DNA of 64,000 bases, taken from Gammaproteobacteria bacterium (GTDB lineage: Bacteria > Pseudomonadota > Gammaproteobacteria > Steroidobacterales > Woeseiaceae). Within the stretch, counting starts at the first letter, position 1. Every line of letters starts with the position of its first letter. The notes beneath the pieces are model-generated. The model saw only the letters and a program-made list of their open reading frames with translations. It was not told where the DNA came from and made no database searches. Both the position numbers and the translations under genes were made by a program. Positions 38,281 to 47,135 of the stretch are shown here, piece by piece. The stretch lies in the NCBI GenBank assembly GCA_013151645.1, contig JAADHU010000080.1, positions 1 through 64,000 on the forward strand, read 5' to 3'.

Positions 38281-38813
38281 ATTGGTTCTATCTTTGAGTT
38301 ACGGGCGACTCATTACATCGGTTCAGGACCAAGTTGGCGCGCCCAATAATTGCTCGCTTTCGCTGGATTCAGTTGAATTGATGGGTGTCCCGAATCTTGT
38401 TGCTCAGCAGTTGAATTGATGGGTGTCCCGAATCTTGCCGAATCTTGCTCCGTCCCGAATCTTCCACCGAATCTTGCTTGATGGGTGTCCCGAATCTTGA
38501 TGGGTGTCCCGAATGATTGGGTGATTGATGGGTGTCCCGAATGATTGCCACCGTTACCTGGTTGCTGCAGGAAGTACCAGGCGGTACTCGCCTCACACTT
38601 CAACATGAGGGTATTGAAGCCGCAGCAGGTGACATGGCGTTACCACTTCTAATGGCGCTGGATGTCGGCTGGGATGCGCACCTTGGCCGACTCAGAGAGT
38701 CTGCAAAATGAAATTACACGATTCGTTTTCGTCCGCGGCGTGTGCATCGAGCGTCATGCCAATTCGCAACACTCCCCAGGAACTCGCAAGTGGCTGCGAT
38801 TCGTGCTCTTGAA
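38281..38813. other. Spacer right of the RAYT gene, with repeats; no gene seen
   Basis: This 533-bp stretch separates the RAYT start from the kdsB stop. The first half is repeat rich (38378-38542). The second half (38550-38813) has open frames in both directions but none with a recognised family, a convincing start or a ribosome site, so I do not call a gene. It may be decayed sequence brought in with the repeat unit. Confidence 0.65.
38378..38542. repeat. Clustered direct repeats, right flank of the RAYT gene
   Basis: Five copies of TTGATGGGTGTCCCGAAT begin at 38378, 38416, 38478, 38497 and 38525, plus partial copies (CCGAATCTTG) between the second and third. Spacing is irregular (38, 62, 19 and 28 bp). 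The motif matches the left-flank repeat in inverted orientation. The irregular spacing argues against a simple tandem duplication and for repeated insertion or rearrangement of a short element. Confidence 0.88.
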
Positions 38814-39566
38814 CTACGCCTCTTTTCGCAGCAGTTCATCGACCGCTGCGAGATCCTGCTCAGTATCGACGCCAGGTCCGGGGCGGCGCTTCGGGCGACC
38901 TACCTTTATTCTCAGGCCCATGCTGAGTGCGCGTAACTGCTCGAGCTTTTCACATCGCTCCAGTGCAGATGGCCCGGTCCTGACGAAGCGCCGCAATACC
39001 GCACATCGATATCCGTAAATCCCGTGGTGATGAAGCGCCGTAATCCGCGCAAGCTCGTCGCTTTCATCGCTGCGGGAGTACGGAATCGCTGCCCGGCTGA
39101 AGTACAGCGCAAACGCCTGCTCATCCAGGACTACCTTGACGATATTCGGATCGTGAAAATCATCCGCTGACGACAGTGGCGAGGCCAGCGTCGCCATGTC
39201 GGCATCCGGGTCGTCGAGCAACGCCGCACAAGTGCGCACCACCTCCGGTGGCATCAGTGGTTCATCCCCCTGGAGGTTGACGACGATTTGATCGTCTGGC
39301 CACGAAAGCATATCGGCTACTTCAGCGATTCTTTCGGTACCCGATTGATGACTGTCCAATGTCATGCAAACCGTTGCGCCAAAATCTTCCGCCGCCTCGT
39401 AAATACGTTCGTCATCGGTCGCGATGACAACTTCTTGCGCATTACTTTCCGTCGCCCGTTGCCAGACATGCTGCAACATCGGCAAACCGGCAATCAACCG
39501 CAGTGGTTTCCCCGGCAGACGTTCGGACGAAAACCGCGCGGGAACAACCACAACGAAGTTACTCAT
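38814..39566 (-). CDS. kdsB: 3-deoxy-manno-octulosonate cytidylyltransferase KdsB
   Basis: Activates Kdo as CMP-Kdo for lipopolysaccharide core synthesis. The 250-residue cytosolic enzyme has the family signature VVVPARFSSERLPGKPL at the N-terminus, HQSGTERIAEV and VVNLQGDEP in the middle, and GIYGYRCAVLRRF later. It overlaps the lpxK stop by 8 nt, so the genes are translationally coupled. It is the last gene of a comEC-exbB-exbD-msbA-lpxK-kdsB series on the minus strand. Confidence 0.97.
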   Translation of the reverse strand: MSNFVVVVPARFSSERLPGKPLRLIAGLPMLQHVWQRATESNAQEVVIATDDERIYEAAEDFGATVCMTLDSHQSGTERIAEVADMLSWPDDQIVVNLQGDEPLMPPEVVRTCAALLDDPDADMATLASPLSSADDFHDPNIVKVVLDEQAFALYFSRAAIPYSRSDESDELARITALHHHGIYGYRCAVLRRFVRTGPSALERCEKLEQLRALSMGLRIKVGRPKRRPGPGVDTEQDLAAVDELLRKEA

Positions 39567-40596
39567 TATTCTTGATCATTGTTTCGATTTGCTCTATCAA
39601 CGAGACCATCGCTGAATCGCGGATCACCGCATCCACCGGAATGTACCACAGGTTATTCTTTTTCATGCCCCGACATTTTATTGCATCTTTCTCCGTCATC
39701 ACGACGTCGTACGGCTGATCGAACGTAAGGTCGGTATCCGTCAGCACCGCATGATCCGGAAACGCATGTCGCTCAACGTTCATGCCGGCCTTCGTCAGCA
39801 TATCGAAAAAACGATGCGGATTGCCGATAGCAGCAACAGCATGCACGCGCTGGCCCTTATACGTCGCCAGCGATCGGTGTTCTGTACCGTCCAGCCTGTA
39901 CACTGCTGACGGCCGCAGCGAAAATGTGTCGAACCGGGCGGCCGGTGCTAATGCCGGGATCTGAATCGAGTCATTCTCCGTCTGCAGCAAGATACGATGC
40001 ACGCCATTCAGGCGACCGAGTGGCTCTCGTAACGGGCCTGCCGGCAGTAGCTGCCGATTGCCCCACATTCGTTCGCCGTCGACGACCACGATTTCCATAT
40101 CACGCGCCAGTCGATAGTGTTGCAGGCCATCGTCCGCGACGATTACATCGACGCCCTGCGCCTTCAATACGCGAGCGGCGGCCACGCGGTCCGGATGTAC
40201 CACCACCGGGCAGGCACAACGTTTAGCCAGCAGGACGGCTTCGTCACCCACCCGCACAGGGTCGCTGTCCGCATTAACCGAAACAGGCGTTGCCCCTACC
40301 TTGCCGCGATAGCCACGGCTGACAATGCCCGGCGAAAAACCACGTCGCTTCAATTGCTGCGTTAACAGGATGGTCAGGGGGGTCTTGCCGGTACCACCAA
40401 CCGTGATGTTACCGATAACTATGACCGGAACGCCGAGCCGACAGGAACGCAACACGCCCCGGCGGTACAGCGTTCGGCGCACGCCGGTTACGCCCCGGTA
40501 CAACCAACTCAATGGCAGCAAGGCCAGATACCACCATGATTGACCGTACCAAACACCCGCGAGCCAGATTTCACCGCGCCACGACACGACCGTCAC
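39559..40596 (-). CDS. lpxK: Tetraacyldisaccharide 4'-kinase LpxK (GTG start)
   Basis: Phosphorylates the lipid A precursor at the 4' position on the inner-membrane face. The 345-residue protein has an N-terminal hydrophobic region (YLALLPLSWLYRGV), then a P-loop GNITVGGTGKTPLT near residue 60. The C-terminal part contains HAVAAIGNPHRFFDML. The start is GTG at 40596, overlapping the msbA stop by 4 nt (GTGA). This is the classical msbA-lpxK pair. Confidence 0.96.
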   Translation of the reverse strand: MTVVSWRGEIWLAGVWYGQSWWYLALLPLSWLYRGVTGVRRTLYRRGVLRSCRLGVPVIVIGNITVGGTGKTPLTILLTQQLKRRGFSPGIVSRGYRGKVGATPVSVNADSDPVRVGDEAVLLAKRCACPVVVHPDRVAAARVLKAQGVDVIVADDGLQHYRLARDMEIVVVDGERMWGNRQLLPAGPLREPLGRLNGVHRILLQTENDSIQIPALAPAARFDTFSLRPSAVYRLDGTEHRSLATYKGQRVHAVAAIGNPHRFFDMLTKAGMNVERHAFPDHAVLTDTDLTFDQPYDVVMTEKDAIKCRGMKKNNLWYIPVDAVIRDSAMVSLIEQIETMIKNNE

Positions 40597-42356
40597 CCGC
40601 TACCCGACGACTCGTCGTTGAACTGCAACCGGTGCAGGTCCGCATAGTGAGCATTCTTTTTCAGCAACTCATCGTGGGTGCCGGATTCAACAATACGACC
40701 CTGATCCAGCACCACAATCTTGTCCGCGTTCTCGACTGTCGACAGACGGTGTGCGATAACGAGCGTCGTACGGTTCTTCATCAGGGCGGACAGCGCTTCC
40801 TGGATACGGCGTTCCGATTTCGTATCAAGTGAGGACGTTGCTTCATCGAGAATCAACACCGGCGCGTTCTTGAGAAGAGCGCGACCGATCGCGATGCGTT
40901 GCCGCTGTCCGCCAGACAGCAACACTCCACGATCTCCGACAATGGTTTCGAGCCCCTTCGGCAGGTCCTTGACGAAATCGAGCACATGCGCAGCCTCTGC
41001 CGCACGCAGGAGATCGTCGTTCGATCGCGCCTTCAGTTGACCGTAGGCCAGGTTGTTCGCAATCGTATCGTTAAACAGCACGATATCCTGGCTGACCAGA
41101 CTGATATGGGCACGAAGATCGTCCAGTGCGTACTCCTGCACCGGAACTCCGTCCAGCAGAATCTCCCCGGAATCGACGTCGTAGAATCTTGGCAAGAGAC
41201 TCACCAGCGTGGACTTTCCGCTACCCGACTGACCGACGATCGCCAGCGATGTGCCGGCATCAACCGTAAGCGAGACATCCTCGAGAATTTTCGCCCCGTC
41301 GCCGTAGGAAAAACGAATATTCCTGAATTCGACGGCGCCTCGAACGTTGTCCGCACGATAAGTGCCCGAGTCAACCTCATCCGGCTCATCAATGATCGCA
41401 AACAGACTTTTGCCCGCGGCGATACCTCTCTGCAACGTGGCATTCACGTTGGTTATGCGACGCAGCGGTTGCATCATCAACATCATCGCGCCGAAGAATG
41501 CCATGAAGCCACCAGGACTCAGATTGCCCGCCGATGATTCTATACCGGCGAAATAAATAACGCCGGCCATGCCGATACCGAAAACAACCTGCGTGACAGC
41601 AACGCCCAGCGACCGCGAGCGAATAAGCTTGAGATTCTGACGGCGGTTGCCATCGTCAACGGTCACGAGCCGCTTCATTTCGTAATCCTGACCGCCGAAG
41701 ATTTTCACGATGCGATGACCACTAAGAACTTCGTCGGTGACCTGGGTGACCTCGCCTACCGAATCCTGGATCTTACTGCTGTAGCGGCGAAATGCCTTGC
41801 CAAGAATTCGAATAAGCAGCGCAATGATTGGCAGGAGAACGGCCACCGAAACAAACAGACGGGAACTCTGGTAGAGCATGAGCCCGATAGCAGCCAATAC
41901 CGTCAGAAAATCGCGTACAAGAATAGTGACCACATTGGTCACGGACTCCGCCACCATCTCAACGTTATAGGTCATGCGCGAAAGCATTGGACCAATCGAT
42001 GAAGTCTCAACAAAGCGGGCGGGTAGTGTCAGGAATTTTCTGAACACCTCTCGCCGCAGCGAACTGATCACGCTACGACCGATCCATCCCAGGGAGGCCT
42101 CTGTCGCAAATCCGGCAATGCCGCGGGCGACGAATACACCGACGAACGCCAATGGCAGCCACTTTATGGCTTCGAGGTTGTGAGCAACAAGCCCCTCATC
42201 CATCAATGGTTCGACCAGAGCCACCATGGTCATTTCGATAACAGCCGTGGACGCCATCGCTATTACAGCGACGGTGCCAATCAACTTGTGCGGCGTAACG
42301 TATTTCCAGAGTCGCTTGTAAACATCGACAACGCGAGGATCGACTTTCGCACTCAC
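40593..42356 (-). CDS. msbA: Lipid A export ABC transporter MsbA (GTG start)
   Basis: Inner-membrane half-transporter that flips lipid A-core. The 587-residue protein has a six-helix N-terminal domain (about 20-310) and an ABC ATPase with Walker A GQSGSGKSTL, signature LSGGQRQR, and Walker B LILDEATSSLD. The start is GTG at 42356, overlapping the exbD stop. The lpxK neighbour identifies it as MsbA rather than a drug exporter. Confidence 0.96.
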   Translation of the reverse strand: MSAKVDPRVVDVYKRLWKYVTPHKLIGTVAVIAMASTAVIEMTMVALVEPLMDEGLVAHNLEAIKWLPLAFVGVFVARGIAGFATEASLGWIGRSVISSLRREVFRKFLTLPARFVETSSIGPMLSRMTYNVEMVAESVTNVVTILVRDFLTVLAAIGLMLYQSSRLFVSVAVLLPIIALLIRILGKAFRRYSSKIQDSVGEVTQVTDEVLSGHRIVKIFGGQDYEMKRLVTVDDGNRRQNLKLIRSRSLGVAVTQVVFGIGMAGVIYFAGIESSAGNLSPGGFMAFFGAMMLMMQPLRRITNVNATLQRGIAAGKSLFAIIDEPDEVDSGTYRADNVRGAVEFRNIRFSYGDGAKILEDVSLTVDAGTSLAIVGQSGSGKSTLVSLLPRFYDVDSGEILLDGVPVQEYALDDLRAHISLVSQDIVLFNDTIANNLAYGQLKARSNDDLLRAAEAAHVLDFVKDLPKGLETIVGDRGVLLSGGQRQRIAIGRALLKNAPVLILDEATSSLDTKSERRIQEALSALMKNRTTLVIAHRLSTVENADKIVVLDQGRIVESGTHDELLKKNAHYADLHRLQFNDESSGSG

Positions 42357-42778
42357 TGATCGGCCGAATCGTTGACAGTCGCAATGCTGATTTTTACGAA
42401 GCCAAGACGACCGGCCACGTCCATCGCCGTAACGACGTACTGGTGGCGAGCATTGGCATCCGCGCTAATGGTCAGTGGCAAAGTATGATCGCCGTTGGAC
42501 ACTTTCTGCAAGGCGTTGCGAATGGTCGCTGGCCGGCTGTTAACCAGTTCACGGCCATTGACCAGATAGGTGCCCTGCTCCGTAATCATGATATCGATTT
42601 GTTCGGCCGGTTGCTCAATCACCGAGGTCGCTTCCGCAGCCGGCAAAAGAATGGTTATCTGCGATTGTTTTACGAAGCTGGTCGAAACCATGAAAAACAC
42701 CAGCAACAACAAGACGACGTCGATCAGTGACGTCAGGTTAACCTCCGGCTCTTCCTTCGGCTGCAGATTCAGCTTCAC
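42353..42778 (-). CDS. exbD: ExbD/TolR-type biopolymer transport protein (GTG start)
   Basis: Inner-membrane protein with one N-terminal helix (VVLLLLVFFMVSTSFV, residues about 20-38) and a periplasmic domain, part of the proton-driven ExbBD or TolQR motor. The helix is preceded by LTSLIDVVL, which contains the functionally important Asp. It has 141 residues. The start is GTG 42778, overlapping the exbB stop by 4 nt. The position next to msbA-lpxK, instead of tolA/tolB, supports ExbD rather than TolR. Confidence 0.93.
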   Translation of the reverse strand: MKLNLQPKEEPEVNLTSLIDVVLLLLVFFMVSTSFVKQSQITILLPAAEATSVIEQPAEQIDIMITEQGTYLVNGRELVNSRPATIRNALQKVSNGDHTLPLTISADANARHQYVVTAMDVAGRLGFVKISIATVNDSADQ

Positions 42779-43401
42779 GCGTCTTCACTCTCACTTGCCT
42801 GGCGGCGATGCAGCGCTTCAATCAGTTTGATTGCTTCTTTTTCCATGTCGACCACTAATGCATCAACCCGACTGCGAAAGTAGCGGTAACCGATCAGAGA
42901 AGGAATCGCGACGGTCAGGCCCGCGGCGGTCGTAATCAGCGCCTCGGCAATACCGCCGGCCAGAACGGTTGGATTGCCCACGCCGTGCGTAGTGATGGCG
43001 GCAAAAACTTTAACCATGCCGATCACCGTGCCCAGCAAACCAAGCAAAGGAGTGATAGCAGCGACCGTACCCAGCTCATCCAGATAGCGCCCGAGTTCAT
43101 GCACGACATGCCGCCCGGTATCCTCAATGCTATCTTTCATGATAGATCGTTCACGATCACGATTGATCAGACCGGCCGCCAGAATCTGCCCCAGCGCCGA
43201 GCCCTGGTACAGCGATTGAATTTGTTTTTGATCGAGCGCGCCTTGTTTGACCCAGCCCCACACCTTGCTGGTGAGGTCTTCCGGAATGACGCGCTTCTGC
43301 TGCAACGTCCAATAGCGCTCCAGAATGATCCCTATGGCAAGAATGCCACACAGGATGATTGGCGCCATTAACCAGCCGCCCGCTTTTACTATATCGACCA
43401 T
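42775..43401 (-). CDS. exbB: ExbB/TolQ-type proton channel subunit
   Basis: Inner-membrane channel subunit that energises TonB or a similar protein. I place the start at ATG 43401 (MVDIVKAGGWLMAPIILCGI), as GGGACGGG lies upstream and the upstream in-frame start at 43461 adds an unlikely tail. The length is 208 residues with three helices: about 8-28, then TPLLGLLGTVIGMVKVF and GIAEALITTAAGLTVAIPSL. This layout is standard for ExbB/TolQ. exbD overlaps its 3' end. Confidence 0.93.
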   Translation of the reverse strand: MVDIVKAGGWLMAPIILCGILAIGIILERYWTLQQKRVIPEDLTSKVWGWVKQGALDQKQIQSLYQGSALGQILAAGLINRDRERSIMKDSIEDTGRHVVHELGRYLDELGTVAAITPLLGLLGTVIGMVKVFAAITTHGVGNPTVLAGGIAEALITTAAGLTVAIPSLIGYRYFRSRVDALVVDMEKEAIKLIEALHRRQASESEDA

Positions 43402-43478
43402 ACAACCCGTCCCTGTGGAAAATCGAAATATACAGCGACCGGCTGAAAATTTCTCCTGCAATGAACAAATCTGCCGCC

Positions 43479-45767
43479 TCAGTCGTGCCAGATACGGCGA
43501 TTATCGGGCCTGTGCATGGTCAGCAATCGCAGGCCACTGTGCGCGCACATCCGGTATGCGACAGCACCCGAATACGCGGTATTGATCACCTCTGTGCCGA
43601 CGGATTGCCAACGTTGCACGACATCGTCCTTGGGAAATCCCCAACGGTTCTCAAAACCGGCGGAAACAATGGCGATCCGTGGCTGCAGCTGTGCGATGAA
43701 TGCCGCATGCGATGAAGTACGACTGCCGTGGTGTGGCACCATGACCAGCTCGGCGGTCGACAGTTGCCGTTGCCGAACAAGCTGCTGTTCAGTCAACAGC
43801 TCGATGTCGCCGGTCAACAGCGCGACGTGTTTGCCGACACGAATCTCGACAACACAGGACGCGTCGTTGCCTGTACGGGCCTGACGGCCGTCAGGGTGCA
43901 GCAGCGCGAACCGGACGCCATCCCATTGCCAGCGCTGGCCCGCTTCACAGAGCGTCTGCGATGCCGCGATATCAGCCAGGCGCTCCCCAACCAGTATCTC
44001 GCCAACCTGCGAACCCGCGAGTAGTGAGCGCACACCTCCGGCATGATCGTTGTCACTGTGACTCACTACAACGATGTCAATATCGTCAATGCCTTTCGCA
44101 CGCAGGAACGGCGCGACCACCAGCGCGCCCGTATCGGAACCCGAACGAAATGACGGCCCGGCATCGTAGACCAGGGTGTGCGTCTGTGTAGTGACGACGA
44201 TCGCCAGACCCTGGCCCACATCCAGAGCGTGAATATCCACGCAATCGGCAGGCGGGCGAGGTGCAACGTGCAGCACAGCCGCCAATGCGGCGAGCCAGGC
44301 GAGCTTACGGCCGGGCCACCCGGCCGGTAATATAACCCACGTCATTGTGAAGCCGACAGCCGCGAGCGCGAGCCAATCCAGTGTTGCGATTCTCAGTTCC
44401 GCATGGGGAATGCGTGCCGCGAAATCGATCAGCGACAAGAGAAAGGAGACGCTGTACCAGGCGATGCGCAAAAATACATCACCGATTGCCTCGAACGGCC
44501 CGCTGAAAAGCAAGCCCAGCAGAGATGCGGGTACAGTGACCAGATTGAACACGGGCAACGCGATCAGGTTTACGAGCGGAGACAGCCAGGAGACACGCCC
44601 GAAAAGTGCCACCGTCAGCGGTAAGAGGCCCAGCAAAAGTGCGATCTGCAACGGCACAAGTTCGCGCACGCCGCGTTGCAGGCGGTGCCGAAATCGCCGG
44701 TCGATGTTTTTGACTCTGTGAAGTCGGGCAAGCCACAACAAGATCGCGACGGCGGCGAAGGATAGCTGGAAACCGGGTGTAAGAATGGACAGCGGATCGG
44801 CCATGGTCATTGCGATGCAAGTCAGCGCAAGTATCCGCATTGGATTCAACGGACGCCGGTGCAAGGTGATGAGTAGCACCAGTAACAGCATCAACAGCGC
44901 CCGCAGCGCCGGCACCGCAAAACCGGACACGGCGACGTACAAACCGGCAACGATCAGACCCATGATGGCGGCCTGGTCATGAATGTTTCCGCAGCGATTA
45001 CCGAGCGCGAGCAGAAACCAGGCCAACAGGAAGCCTCCACCTGCCGCGAGACCAATGTGCAATCCGGAAATCGCCATGAGATGACTCGTCCCGGTAACCG
45101 CATACTGCCGCCACCGTTCGCTGCTGATCTTGTGCCGCGCGCCAACGGTGATGGCCATCATGACGGCGGTCGCATCATCGTCCGGCAAGACCGCGGCGAG
45201 GCGTTCAACCAGCTGGCGACGAACGCGGATCAGCGCAGAAGCTCGGGGACACTCCGCAGCACGCACCCCCTCACGAACATATCCGGTCGCGCCGATCCCC
45301 TGCCGAAACAACCAACCCTCGTAGTCGAAACCCACAGGATTCGAGAAACCCCGTGGCCGCCTGAGCCGCACCTTGAGCGCCCAGCACTCGCCGATGACCG
45401 GCATCTCCGGCGCATCGTACCAACTGAGACGAATTTTTTTTGGCAACTCATTGGCACCCACTGGCGCGACGACGATGCGAATCGAAGAATTTTTTTCGTC
45501 AACAAAATCAATAATTTGAAACACTTCCTCTTGATCGGCACCGGCCAGTGACGGGGCCAGCTTTTGCAGTTGCGCCGCGTGAGCGGAAACCCATATCAAT
45601 ACAAAACCAAACAGGAATGCCCCGGCCGGACGTAACGGTTTCAACAACAGACACAGGCCGGTAGCAGGGACAGCGAGATACAACCAGATATCCGCAGGCA
45701 AGCGTTGCAATAACTGGATCGCATATGCCCCGGACAGGAAAAGAGTACAAAAAGAAAGCAGACCCAC
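43479..45767 (-). CDS. comEC: ComEC/Rec2 family DNA uptake channel (GTG start)
   Basis: Polytopic inner-membrane protein that transports single-stranded DNA during natural transformation. The 762-residue protein has N-terminal hydrophobic segments, an OB-like domain, the Competence domain with many helices (about 215-480), and a C-terminal metallo-beta-lactamase-like domain with HALDVGQGLAIVV and VVSHSDNDHAGGV. That HxDxDH-type metal motif is intact. The start is GTG 45767. It is 77 bp from exbB, in the same order as in Pseudomonas relatives. The helix-turn-helix competence genes are not in the window. Confidence 0.95.
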   Translation of the reverse strand: MGLLSFCTLFLSGAYAIQLLQRLPADIWLYLAVPATGLCLLLKPLRPAGAFLFGFVLIWVSAHAAQLQKLAPSLAGADQEEVFQIIDFVDEKNSSIRIVVAPVGANELPKKIRLSWYDAPEMPVIGECWALKVRLRRPRGFSNPVGFDYEGWLFRQGIGATGYVREGVRAAECPRASALIRVRRQLVERLAAVLPDDDATAVMMAITVGARHKISSERWRQYAVTGTSHLMAISGLHIGLAAGGGFLLAWFLLALGNRCGNIHDQAAIMGLIVAGLYVAVSGFAVPALRALLMLLLVLLITLHRRPLNPMRILALTCIAMTMADPLSILTPGFQLSFAAVAILLWLARLHRVKNIDRRFRHRLQRGVRELVPLQIALLLGLLPLTVALFGRVSWLSPLVNLIALPVFNLVTVPASLLGLLFSGPFEAIGDVFLRIAWYSVSFLLSLIDFAARIPHAELRIATLDWLALAAVGFTMTWVILPAGWPGRKLAWLAALAAVLHVAPRPPADCVDIHALDVGQGLAIVVTTQTHTLVYDAGPSFRSGSDTGALVVAPFLRAKGIDDIDIVVVSHSDNDHAGGVRSLLAGSQVGEILVGERLADIAASQTLCEAGQRWQWDGVRFALLHPDGRQARTGNDASCVVEIRVGKHVALLTGDIELLTEQQLVRQRQLSTAELVMVPHHGSRTSSHAAFIAQLQPRIAIVSAGFENRWGFPKDDVVQRWQSVGTEVINTAYSGAVAYRMCAHSGLRLLTMHRPDNRRIWHD

Positions 45768-45855
45768 CGCAATGTTCCGCTCGCAAGCGGTTTCTCGTTA
45801 TGATGCCGTTCCCGGCCACCCGCCGGTCATGGAATGGAAGCGGAACTCAACGCGA

Positions 45856-46377
45856 ATGCCAAGACGATTTTTCAGGAAGTTTGCGGTCAAACGCGACTGG
45901 TTTCACGGCAGGTGGTATCTGGCGCCCTTCGATCACCTGCTGCACGATCACAACTTATGGGGAATTCGCCGGCGCACGGTGGTACCCGCATTCGCCGCCG
46001 GCCTGTTCATCGCCTTTATTCCGCTACCCGGCCACGTTTTGCTGGCTGTCCTGGCGGCACTGGCGCTGCGAGTTAATATTCCCATCGCCGCCGTCACAAC
46101 CTTCGTCAGTAATCCTGTGACGATCGGTCCGATGTACTTTTTCGCCTACCGGCTGGGATTCCATCTGCTCGACCTCGAACCGCAGCCCTTCGAATTCGAA
46201 ATGTCCCTGGCATGGGTAACCGCGGGCTTTGGCAATGTATGGCAACCCCTCATCCTCGGCTGCCTGCTGCTCGGCACCGCCCTCTCACTGCTGGGCTACG
46301 TCGGCCTCGACCTGCTCTGGCGCGCATCCATCGCCGACTACCTGGCGAGAAAAAGAGAAAAACACAAGAAAGCCTGA
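45856..46377 (+). CDS. DUF2062 membrane protein
   Basis: A small inner-membrane protein of the DUF2062 family. I choose ATG 45856 (MPRRFFRKFAVKRDW), which is the family's usual basic opening and has GGAA about 10 nt upstream; an in-frame start at 45772 would add 28 unrelated residues. The length is 173. The motif LHDHNLWGIRRRTVVPAFAAG is followed by about three helices (LFIAFIPLPGHVLLAVLAAL and two later). Function is unknown. It is divergent from comEC and converges on lolD. Confidence 0.88.
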   Translation: MPRRFFRKFAVKRDWFHGRWYLAPFDHLLHDHNLWGIRRRTVVPAFAAGLFIAFIPLPGHVLLAVLAALALRVNIPIAAVTTFVSNPVTIGPMYFFAYRLGFHLLDLEPQPFEFEMSLAWVTAGFGNVWQPLILGCLLLGTALSLLGYVGLDLLWRASIADYLARKREKHKKA

Positions 46378-46421
46378 CCCCTCCACGTACGCCAATTTTG
46401 AATACCACGATCAAGGAGCCG

Positions 46422-47135
46422 TCAAACACCCCCCTCCCGCAACCGCCCGTCCTCCAATACCAGCACCCGATCCATTTGCGCCGCAATCGAATGATCGTGC
46501 GTCACAATCACCAGACTCGTCCGCAATTCAACATTTAACTCCAGCATCAACTGCAGCACATGCTCGCCATTGCCGGCGTCGAGATTGCCCGTTGGCTCAT
46601 CGGCCAGCACCAGGCCAGGCTCGGTGATCAGCGCCCGCGCAACCGCGGCGCGCTGACGTTCCCCGCCGGATAATTCACCGGGCTTATGCGTCAATCGTTG
46701 GCCGAGGCCGACGCGATCCAGCAATTTTTTCGCCCGTTGCAGGGCTTCGGTTTTCGCGACGCGCCGAATGAGCAGCGGCATGGCGACGTTTTCCTCCGCG
46801 GTGAATTCGCGTAACAGGTGATGAAACTGGTAGACGAAACCAATGTACCGATTGCGCAGATCGCCCTTTTGAATTTCACTGGTATGTGCCATTGAATGAC
46901 CACCGACAACCACCTCGCCGCTGGTCGGCTCGTCAAGTCCACCCATGATCTGCAGGAGCGTCGTTTTCCCGCATCCGGAAGCGCCGATGATGGCCAGGCG
47001 TTCTGCCGGTTTGACCGCAAGATTGACACCGGACAATACCTCGAGCATCGACTCACTTTCGGCGAATTGCCGCACAACGTCGCGGCATTCCAGCACGGGG
47101 CCCTCACCATGGTTTGATTGCAACGAGTCACTCAT
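46422..47135 (-). CDS. lolD: Lipoprotein-releasing ABC transporter ATPase LolD
   Basis: ATPase of LolCDE, which extracts lipoproteins from the inner membrane for LolA. I choose ATG 47135 (MSDSLQSNHGEGPVLEC), overlapping the upstream permease gene by 8 nt; an upstream in-frame start at 47216 would lie deep in that gene. The length is 237. Walker A is GASGCGKTTL, signature LSGGERQR, Walker B LVLADEPTGNLD. The LolA partner is at 3.2-3.9 kb. Confidence 0.95.
   Translation of the reverse strand: MSDSLQSNHGEGPVLECRDVVRQFAESESMLEVLSGVNLAVKPAERLAIIGASGCGKTTLLQIMGGLDEPTSGEVVVGGHSMAHTSEIQKGDLRNRYIGFVYQFHHLLREFTAEENVAMPLLIRRVAKTEALQRAKKLLDRVGLGQRLTHKPGELSGGERQRAAVARALITEPGLVLADEPTGNLDAGNGEHVLQLMLELNVELRTSLVIVTHDHSIAAQMDRVLVLEDGRLREGGV

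Noticed and set aside
38378-38542. CRISPR-like short repeats
   Set aside because: Spacing is irregular (19 to 62 bp), and the motif also occurs inverted on the other side of a RAYT gene.
38662-39018. Plus-strand frame next to the kdsB end
   Set aside because: It runs antisense into kdsB, has no recognisable domain and no ribosome site; treated as chance.
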